DNA from: Arthrobacter hankyongi
GTDB lineage: Bacteria; Actinomycetota; Actinomycetes; Actinomycetales; Micrococcaceae
Length of the DNA stretch: 55,872 bases
Assembly (NCBI RefSeq): GCF_022012395.1
Contig: NZ_JAKLTQ010000028.1
Span: forward strand, 1-55,872
Reading direction: 5' to 3'
Part shown: piece by piece, positions 49,846 to 55,872 of the stretch
How positions within the stretch are numbered: position 1 is the first letter of the stretch
How the letters are laid out: the number at the start of each line of letters is the position of its first letter
The notes under the pieces: generated by a model
Seen by the model: the letters and a program-made list of their open reading frames with translations, nothing else
Database searches by the model: none
What the model was told of the DNA's origin: nothing
Program-made: the position numbers and the translations under genes

Positions 49846-49960
49846 CCATCGTTGCTGGTCAAGCATTGATTTTGTGCCTGGCTAGCGGATAGGTTCAGTT
49901 CAACCCGGTGTGATTCGTGCCACATAGGCCCGGACGCCGCGAGCACTGTGGAGGTTCGAT

Positions 49961-50287
49961 GTGAGTCTGCGACCATTGACGGACGACGAACGCACGGCGG
50001 CCCGGCTCAAGGCCACCGCGGCCCGGGCGGAGCGGGCGGATGTAAAGGCGAAACTGAAATCGGGCCAGGCGACGGTTGCCCAGGTCATCGACTCCGGCCG
50101 GACGGTCGAAGCGATCGGCCGGCTGCGGGTGGCCGAGCTGCTCGAGTCGCTGCCCGGCGTCGGCAAGGTGCGAGCGGCTAAGATCATGGATACGGTGGGC
50201 ATCGCGCGCACCCGGCGGGTCCGCGGCCTGGGTGTCCACCAGCGCAAGGCCCTGCTGGAACTGCTCGAGCCCCACGCATCCCCCTGA
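49961..50287 (+). CDS. mihF: Actinobacterial-type integration host factor (mIHF)
   Basis: A 108-residue nucleoid protein of the actinobacterial IHF type, unrelated to HU/IHF. It has a helical N-terminus (LTDDERTAARLKATAARAERADVKAKLKSG) and an H2TH-like DNA-binding part (RLRVAELLESLPGVGKVRAAKIMDTVGIARTRRVRGLGVHQRKALLELL). It bends DNA and shapes the nucleoid. GTG 49961 follows GAGG by 6 bases. It lies directly before gmk, its conserved place. Confidence 0.94.
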   Translation: MSLRPLTDDERTAARLKATAARAERADVKAKLKSGQATVAQVIDSGRTVEAIGRLRVAELLESLPGVGKVRAAKIMDTVGIARTRRVRGLGVHQRKALLELLEPHASP

Positions 50288-50308
50288 TCCCTTCCCCGCA
50301 ACCCCCAG

Positions 50309-50890
50309 ATGGACAGCATGCCTACCACCTCCCGCCTTACCGTCCTTGCCGGCCCGACAGCCGTTGGCAAGGGAACCGTTTCCACCTATATCCGCGACAA
50401 CTACCCCGAGGTGTGGCTTTCGGTGTCGGCGACCACCCGGCCGCCGCGTCCGGGCGAGGTGGACGGCATCCACTATTTCTTTGTCTCCGCCGAGCGGTTC
50501 GACGAGTTGGTGGCGGCGGGCGAGATGCTCGAGTGGGCGGTGGTCCACGGCGTCAACCGCTACGGCACCATCCGTTCCACCGTCGAGCAGGCGATGGCCG
50601 AGGGCAAGTCCGTGCTGCTGGAGATCGATCTGCAGGGCGCCCGGCAGGTCAAGGAGTCCATGCCGGAGGCGAATTTCGTCTTCCTGGCCCCGCCGAGCTG
50701 GGACGAAATGGTCCGCCGGCTCGTCGGGCGCGGCACCGAAACGCCTGATGAACAGCGCCGCCGGCTGGAAACCGCTAAACTGGAACTTGCTGCCGAACCG
50801 GAATTCGACTTCACCGTCGTCAACGACGATGTGAAGCGGGCGGCAGACGAGCTCGTTTCATTGATGGGACTGGTCCCGCACCAGCGCTGA
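50309..50890 (+). CDS. gmk: Guanylate kinase
   Basis: A 193-residue kinase turning GMP to GDP with ATP. The P-loop is [17 protein letters not shown] near residue 13; the GMP-binding part has [22 protein letters not shown] near 41; then [28 protein letters not shown]. It starts 21 bases after mihF without a clear ribosome site; ATG 50318 is a possible later start. rpoZ follows after 29 bases. Confidence 0.95.
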   Translation: MDSMPTTSRLTVLAGPTAVGKGTVSTYIRDNYPEVWLSVSATTRPPRPGEVDGIHYFFVSAERFDELVAAGEMLEWAVVHGVNRYGTIRSTVEQAMAEGKSVLLEIDLQGARQVKESMPEANFVFLAPPSWDEMVRRLVGRGTETPDEQRRRLETAKLELAAEPEFDFTVVNDDVKRAADELVSLMGLVPHQR

Positions 50891-50919
50891 CGCGCGTCCC
50901 ACAGAACTTTGGAGAATTT

Positions 50920-51183
50920 GTGTCGACCAACCTCGAAGGCATCATCAACCCGCCGATCGATGATCTGCTCAAGGCAGCGGACTCGAAGTACGCCCTGGTG
51001 ATCTTCGGTGCCAAGCGCGCCCGCCAGATCAACGCCTACTACTCCCAGCTGCACGAGGGGCTGTTCGAGTATGTCGGCCCGCTCGTGGACACCCGGCTGA
51101 ACGAGAAGCCGCTGTCGATCGCGCTGCGCGAGATCAACGAGGGCCTGCTCGTCAGCACCCCTGCCGAGCCGGCAGCGGAATAG
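50920..51183 (+). CDS. rpoZ: RNA polymerase omega subunit
   Basis: An 87-residue omega subunit that helps assemble beta'. The conserved [31 protein letters not shown] and [14 protein letters not shown] segments are present. GTG 50920 follows GGAGAA by 3 bases. It is in the gmk-rpoZ-coaBC series common to bacteria. Confidence 0.95.
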   Translation: MSTNLEGIINPPIDDLLKAADSKYALVIFGAKRARQINAYYSQLHEGLFEYVGPLVDTRLNEKPLSIALREINEGLLVSTPAEPAAE

Positions 51184-51226
51184 GCAGAGCCGGACGAATA
51201 ACCGACGAGGACTTCCCGGGGCAGGC

Positions 51227-52459
51227 ATGCGGATCATACTTGGCGTAGGCGGTGGAATCGCCGCCTACAAGGCCGCATTCCTGCTCCGGCTCTTTAAGGA
51301 AGCCGGCCACGATGTAACGGTCATTCCCACCGAGGCCTCGGATAAGTTCGTCGGCCGGGCCACCTGGGAGGCGCTCTCCGGTAACCCGGTCAGCAACAGC
51401 GTCTTCGACGCCGTGGAGACGGTCAACCACGTCCGCCTCGGGCACGAGGCGGACCTCGTCGTCGTCGCGCCCGCCACCGCGGACCTGCTGGCGCGTGCCG
51501 CCGCCGGGCTGGCATCGGACCTGCTGACCAATACGTTGCTGATGGCCCGCGGGCCGGTGGTGATGGTGCCGGCCATGCATACCGAGATGTGGCAGCACCC
51601 GGCCACCGTGGCCAACGTGGCTACCCTGCGCGGCCGCGGCACCATTGTGATGGAGCCCGCGGTGGGCCGGCTCACCGGCGCGGATTCCGGCCCCGGACGC
51701 CTGCCCGAACCGGCGGAGATCTTCGACTTCGTCGCGCCCTACCTCAGTCCTGCGGGCGCCGGCCAGGCCCGGGACCTGCCGCTGGCCGGCCGGTACGTGG
51801 TCATTACAGCCGGCGGGACACGCGAACCGCTGGACCCGGTCCGTTTCCTCGGCAACCGTTCCTCCGGCAAGCAGGGTGTCGCGCTGGCCCGCGCCGCCGC
51901 GGCCGCCGGCGCCCGGGTGCACCTGGTCGCCGCCCACATGGACGTCCCGGCGCCCGGAAACGTCGAAGTGACCCGGGTCGAAACCGCCCTGGAACTGCGC
52001 GAGGCGGCGTTGGCCGCCGCGGAGGGAGCCGACGTCGTCATCATGGCGGCGGCCGTGGCCGATTTCCGTCCCGCCCAGCCCGCCGACGCCAAGATCAAGA
52101 AGCGCGACGATGTGGCCGATCCCGTGGTCGTCCTGGTGCGCAATCCGGACATCCTGCGCGAACTGGTCACCCGGCGCGCGGAGCACGACGGCGGCCCGGA
52201 ACTGATCGTCGGCTTCGCCGCCGAAACCGGCGACGCCGAGACCGGCGTATTTGAGTATGCCCGGCAGAAGCTCGAGCGCAAGGGCTGCGACTTGCTGGTG
52301 CTGAACCAGGTAGGCAAGGACCTGGTCTTCGGCCAGGACTCGACGGCCATTACCATCCTGGACCGGGACGGCAGCGCCCCGGCCAGCTTCAGCGGCAGCA
52401 AGGATGCCACCGCCGCTGCGATCATCGAACGGGTTGGCAGCGCGCTCAAACCCCGGTAG
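51227..52459 (+). CDS. coaBC: Bifunctional phosphopantothenoylcysteine decarboxylase/synthetase CoaBC
   Basis: A 410-residue two-domain coenzyme A enzyme. The N-terminal flavoprotein CoaC has LGVGGGIAAYKAAFLLRL, the catalytic His in VNHVRLGHEADLVVVAPATAD near 65, and PAMHTEMW near 108. The C-terminal CoaB has VITAGGTREPLDPVRFLGNRSSGKQG near 190 and KIKKRDD near 290. It joins phosphopantothenate with cysteine and decarboxylates the product. Confidence 0.96.
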   Translation: MRIILGVGGGIAAYKAAFLLRLFKEAGHDVTVIPTEASDKFVGRATWEALSGNPVSNSVFDAVETVNHVRLGHEADLVVVAPATADLLARAAAGLASDLLTNTLLMARGPVVMVPAMHTEMWQHPATVANVATLRGRGTIVMEPAVGRLTGADSGPGRLPEPAEIFDFVAPYLSPAGAGQARDLPLAGRYVVITAGGTREPLDPVRFLGNRSSGKQGVALARAAAAAGARVHLVAAHMDVPAPGNVEVTRVETALELREAALAAAEGADVVIMAAAVADFRPAQPADAKIKKRDDVADPVVVLVRNPDILRELVTRRAEHDGGPELIVGFAAETGDAETGVFEYARQKLERKGCDLLVLNQVGKDLVFGQDSTAITILDRDGSAPASFSGSKDATAAAIIERVGSALKPR

Positions 52460-52500
52460 TACTGCCGGGGGTCCACGCCGCCGGCGCCGCCCTCAGTCCG

Positions 52501-52520
52501 TGCCGCGGTCGGCCGCGGCA
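52501..52520 (+). other. Tetraloop hairpin before metK
   Basis: TGCCGCGG (52501-52508) and CCGCGGCA (52513-52520) pair around TCGG, 11 bases before the metK ATG and touching its weak ribosome site. It may end coaBC or affect metK translation. It does not look like a known SAM riboswitch. Confidence 0.4.
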
Positions 52521-52531
52521 GCAAGTAAGGT

Positions 52532-53746
52532 ATGTCTGTGACTTCAACTGATAGCAATCTGCGGCTTTTCACGTCCGAATCCGTGACCGAGGGCCACCCG
52601 GACAAGATCTGCGACCAGATTTCGGACGCGGTCCTGGACGCGCTCCTGACAGTGGATCCGGAATCCCGGGTGGCCGTGGAGACCCTGGTGACCACCGGCC
52701 TGGTCCATGTCGTCGGCGAGGTAACGACCGACGGGTACGTGGAAATTCCACAGATTGTGCGCGAGACGATCCTGGATATCGGCTACAACTCCTCGGACAA
52801 GGGGTTCGACGGCGAACGCTGCGGCGTCTCCGTGTCCATCGGCCAGCAGTCACCGGAAATCTACGACGGCGTCTTTGGCGCCTCCGTTGAGCAGCGCGAG
52901 GGCAAGCAGCAGGACCCCTACGACCTGCAGGGCGCCGGCGACCAGGGCATCATGTTCGGCTACGCCAGCGACGAGACCGACGTGTACATGCCCACCCCCA
53001 TCTGGCTGGCGCACCGGCTGTCCGAGCGGCTGACCCAGGTGCGCAAGGACGGAACGGTGCCCTACCTGCGTCCGGACGGCAAGACCCAGGTCACCGTCGG
53101 CTACGACGGCAGTACGCCGGTCTCGGTGGAGACGGTGGTCATCTCCAGCCAGCATGAGTCCGGCATCGACCTGGACCACCTGCGCGCGGACCTGGCCCGG
53201 CACGTGATCGAACCGGTCCTGGCCGGCTCCAGCCTCGACACCGCGAACGTGCGCCATATCCTCAATCCGGGCGGCCCCTTCGTCATCGGCGGGCCGGTGG
53301 GCGATGCCGGGCTGACCGGCCGCAAGATCATTGTGGACACCTACGGCGGGATGGCCCGCCACGGCGGCGGCGCGTTCAGCGGCAAGGACCCGTCGAAGGT
53401 GGACCGCTCGGCGGCCTACGCGATGCGCTGGGTGGCCAAGAACGTGGTGGCGGCCGGGCTGGCCCGGCGCGCCGAGATCCAGATTGCCTATGCCATTGGC
53501 ATGGCGCATCCGGTGGGCATCTACGTGGAGACGTTCGGCACCGAGACCGTGGACCCGCTGAAGATCTCCGCCGCCATCAATGAGGTTTTCGACCTGCGGC
53601 CGCTGGGCATCATCAACGACCTGCAGCTCAAGCGCCCGATCTATAAGCAGACCGCTGCGCACGGCCATTTCGGCCGCGAGCTCGACACGTTCACCTGGGA
53701 GCGGACGGACCGGGTCGAGGCGCTGCGCAGCTTCTTCAACGCCTGA
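52532..53746 (+). CDS. metK: S-adenosylmethionine synthase
   Basis: A 404-residue enzyme making SAM from ATP and methionine. [24 protein letters not shown] near residue 15 holds the ATP site, [12 protein letters not shown] near 131 and [19 protein letters not shown] near 284 the other two signatures. The N-terminus is slightly uncertain: GTG 52541 is a possible alternative. priA begins 4 bases after the stop. Confidence 0.97.
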   Translation: MSVTSTDSNLRLFTSESVTEGHPDKICDQISDAVLDALLTVDPESRVAVETLVTTGLVHVVGEVTTDGYVEIPQIVRETILDIGYNSSDKGFDGERCGVSVSIGQQSPEIYDGVFGASVEQREGKQQDPYDLQGAGDQGIMFGYASDETDVYMPTPIWLAHRLSERLTQVRKDGTVPYLRPDGKTQVTVGYDGSTPVSVETVVISSQHESGIDLDHLRADLARHVIEPVLAGSSLDTANVRHILNPGGPFVIGGPVGDAGLTGRKIIVDTYGGMARHGGGAFSGKDPSKVDRSAAYAMRWVAKNVVAAGLARRAEIQIAYAIGMAHPVGIYVETFGTETVDPLKISAAINEVFDLRPLGIINDLQLKRPIYKQTAAHGHFGRELDTFTWERTDRVEALRSFFNA

Positions 53747-53750
53747 GCCG

Positions 53751-55805
53751 ATGGGCGGCAACTCCGGCGACGCCGGGGACAACGTCCAGCTTTCGCTGCT
53801 GCAGGGCTTTGGCCAGCCGGCTCGTCCTCAGGGCACCTCCCCGGCAGCGGCCGTGGACCCGGTGGCACAGGTGCTGATCGAATCTCCGCTGCCGCACCTG
53901 GACCGTGAGTTCGACTATCTGGTGCCCGAGGAACTCTCCGCCGCCGCCGTTCCCGGGGCACGGATCAAGGCCAGGTTCGGCGGCCAGGAACTGGCCGGCT
54001 ACATCACCGCACGCAAGGCCGAGGCCCCGGAGGGCGTGCGCCTGGTGGCGCTGTCCAAGGTCGTCTCGCCCCAGCCCGTGCTGACCCCGGGGCTGCTGCG
54101 GCTGGCCACCGCGGTGGCCGAGCGCTACGCCGGAAACGTCAGCGATGTGGTGCGTGCCGCCGTGCCGCCGCGGGTGGCCAAGGTGGACCAGGAATTCGCC
54201 GGCCGCGGGCCCGGCCCGGTGGAGGCTGCTGCCGCCGCCCCGGCCGTGGACGCCTCCTGCTTTGCCGGCTACCGCAGCGGGCCGGCCTTCCTGTCCCATC
54301 TGGCGGCGGGCGAGTCCCCGCGCGCGGTGCTCACCAGCCACCGCTCCTACGGCCCTGCCGCCTGGCCAGCGCAGGTGGCGGCCGCCGTCGCCGCCGCGGT
54401 GCAGAGCGGGCGCGGCGCCCTGGCGGTGGTTCCGGATGCCCGCGATTTGGCCCGGCTGGAGGCCGCGCTGGCCGCGGTGCTGGGCACCGACGGCTACCTG
54501 CGGCTCAGCGCCGAGGACGGCCCGACACCGCGCTACCGCAACTACCTGCGGCTGCTGCACGGGGACGTCCGGGTAGCTGTCGGCACCCGCTCCGCCGCCT
54601 ACGCGCCGGTGCCGGAGCTGGGCCTGATCGTCCTGTGCGACGACGGCGACGACCTGTACGTGGAGCAGCGTGCACCGTACCAGCACACCCGCGAGGTGCT
54701 GCTGCTGCGTGCCGGCCTGGAAGACTGTGCCATGCTGCTGGCCTCGGTGGCCCGGAGCACCGAGGCCGAGCGCCTGGTCCAGCACGGCTGGGCGCAGCCC
54801 ATCCAGTGTGAGCGGCCGGTGCTGCGGACCCAAACGCCGCGGGTGGTCAACACCGCCGACTCCTTCCAGCAGGAACGCGACCCGCTGCTGTCCCATGCCA
54901 GGCTGCCGCAGGCGGCATGGCGCGCGGCCCAGGACGGTCTGGCCCGCGGCCCGGTGCTGGTGCAGGTCGCCCGGACCGGGTTCTCGCCGTCGCTGGCCTG
55001 CCAGGACTGCCGGACTCCGGCCCGCTGTCCGGAGTGCAGCGGACCACTGGGCCAGACCGGCCGCGGCGCCGTCCCGGCCTGCCGCTGGTGCGGCCGCCTG
55101 GCCGGGGACTACCGCTGTCCTGAGTGCGGCTCGGCCCGGCTGCGGGCCTCGGTGGCCGGTGCCGCGCGGACGGCGGAGGAACTCGGGCGGGCCTTTCCGG
55201 GCGTGCCGGTGATCTCGTCGGCCGGGGAGCACATCAAAGACGCAGTCGGCCCGGACCCGGCACTGGTGGTGGCCACTCCCGGCGCCGAGCCGGTGGCCGA
55301 AGCCGGCTACGCGGCGGCGCTGTTGCTGGACGGCAACGCGATGCTCAGCCGGGAATCGCTACGCGCCTCGGAGGAGACGCTGCGGCGCTGGTTCGGGGCC
55401 GCCTCACTGGTCCGCCCGGCCGCCGAAGGCGGGCTCGTCGTCGTGACGGCGGACAGCGACGCCGTCGTCGGCCAGCTGGTGCGCTGGGACCCGGCCGGCG
55501 CAGCGGCCCGGGAACTGGGGCTGCGCCGCGAACTGCAGCTGCCCCCGGCCGTGCGGATCGCCGCCTTGACCGGCAGCCAGGCGGGCATCGAGTTGTTCGT
55601 GCAGGACCTGCAGTTGCCGCCGGCCCGGCTGGTGGGACCGGTCCCGTTGCCGGGAGCGGACGGCACACACCGGCTGCTGGTCTTCTTCGGTTACCGCGAG
55701 GCGGCGGTCGTGACCGCAGCGCTGCGCACACGCAAGGCCGCGCTGTCGGCCAAACGGACCCCGGACCCGGTTCAGGTGCGCCTCGACGGCCTGGACTTCC
55801 TCTAA
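53751..55805 (+). CDS. priA: PriA-like replication restart protein lacking helicase motifs
   Basis: A 684-residue PriA homologue. The N-terminal 3'-DNA-binding domain is present (ESPLPHLDREFDYLVPEE near 45, ARIKARFGGQELAGYI). The zinc cluster is complete: CQDC, CPEC, CRWC and CPEC between about 417 and 460. But where PriA has Walker A (GxTGSGKT), this protein has RAVLTSHRSYGPAAWPAQVAA with no GKT, and the DEEH box reads LIVLCDDGDD. So it probably binds fork DNA but cannot use ATP to unwind, a known actinobacterial trait. ATG 53751 starts it; nothing is seen in the 67 bases after it. Confidence 0.9.
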   Translation: MGGNSGDAGDNVQLSLLQGFGQPARPQGTSPAAAVDPVAQVLIESPLPHLDREFDYLVPEELSAAAVPGARIKARFGGQELAGYITARKAEAPEGVRLVALSKVVSPQPVLTPGLLRLATAVAERYAGNVSDVVRAAVPPRVAKVDQEFAGRGPGPVEAAAAAPAVDASCFAGYRSGPAFLSHLAAGESPRAVLTSHRSYGPAAWPAQVAAAVAAAVQSGRGALAVVPDARDLARLEAALAAVLGTDGYLRLSAEDGPTPRYRNYLRLLHGDVRVAVGTRSAAYAPVPELGLIVLCDDGDDLYVEQRAPYQHTREVLLLRAGLEDCAMLLASVARSTEAERLVQHGWAQPIQCERPVLRTQTPRVVNTADSFQQERDPLLSHARLPQAAWRAAQDGLARGPVLVQVARTGFSPSLACQDCRTPARCPECSGPLGQTGRGAVPACRWCGRLAGDYRCPECGSARLRASVAGAARTAEELGRAFPGVPVISSAGEHIKDAVGPDPALVVATPGAEPVAEAGYAAALLLDGNAMLSRESLRASEETLRRWFGAASLVRPAAEGGLVVVTADSDAVVGQLVRWDPAGAAARELGLRRELQLPPAVRIAALTGSQAGIELFVQDLQLPPARLVGPVPLPGADGTHRLLVFFGYREAAVVTAALRTRKAALSAKRTPDPVQVRLDGLDFL

Positions 55806-55872
55806 TCGCCTAATCGCCGGCCAACCCGCATCCACACCCCATCGACGCGACGGATAATGCCCTTCTCAGCCC

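Noticed and set aside
52460-52531. SAM riboswitch before metK
   Set aside because: Only a short tetraloop hairpin is present; no recognised SAM-I, SAM-II or SAM-IV pattern fits in 72 bases.

Overview
This is a GC-rich, gene-dense chromosomal window from an actinobacterium, most likely in the Arthrobacter group (Micrococcaceae). Reasons: frequent GTG and TTG starts, an actinobacterial-type integration host factor, a helicase-motif-poor PriA, DUF349 and DUF6167-like proteins, a bifunctional Rel, and the gene order ruvCAB-yajC-secDF-rel, rpsD-alaS-ruvX-mltG-aroECKB-efp-nusB-pyr, then mihF-gmk-rpoZ-coaBC-metK-priA. The genus assignment is inference from gene order and protein character. About 50 protein genes are called. 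I found no rRNA gene, confident tRNA, CRISPR array, prophage or plasmid module.

Layout. 1-4356 (minus strand) is accessory: a double-hotdog thioesterase, a LuxR-type regulator and a BBE-type FAD oxidoreductase. 4453-7807 is envelope-related: a CapA-like lipoprotein, then MurT/GatD, which amidate lipid II. 7954-17889 (plus) holds pdxT, yebC, ruvC, ruvAB, yajC-secD-secF and rel. 17899-21009 (minus) has an AbiEi-like protein, a DUF349 protein and a membrane-anchored cyclophilin. 21024-22301 is a decayed TnpB element, with a relic of its right-end RNA, inserted between the divergent cyclophilin and hisS genes. 22584-31078 holds hisS, an amino-acid permease, aspS, rarA, dtd, rpsD and two small membrane-associated proteins.

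31194-40534 is a long same-strand run: alaS, ruvX, mltG, aroE, aroC, aroK, aroB, efp, nusB. Many junctions overlap by 1-10 bases, so translational coupling is likely. 40796-49735 is the pyrimidine operon pyrR-pyrB-pyrC-(PH-like)-carA-carB-pyrF. It is preceded by a match to the PyrR RNA-binding motif lying against the pyrR ribosome binding site. 49961-55805 holds mihF, gmk, rpoZ, coaBC, metK and priA.

Most of the window is core housekeeping, and I see no convincing new multi-gene system. The points that deserve a second look are non-coding or residue-level: very long intergenic hairpins, one with a stem of about 33 positions; the PyrR site; a LexA-like box before ruvAB; tandem 9-mers before pdxT; probable leaderless transcripts; non-discriminating signature residues in AspRS; a MurT without the cysteine zinc ribbon; and the TnpB relic whose RNA end runs into the cyclophilin gene.
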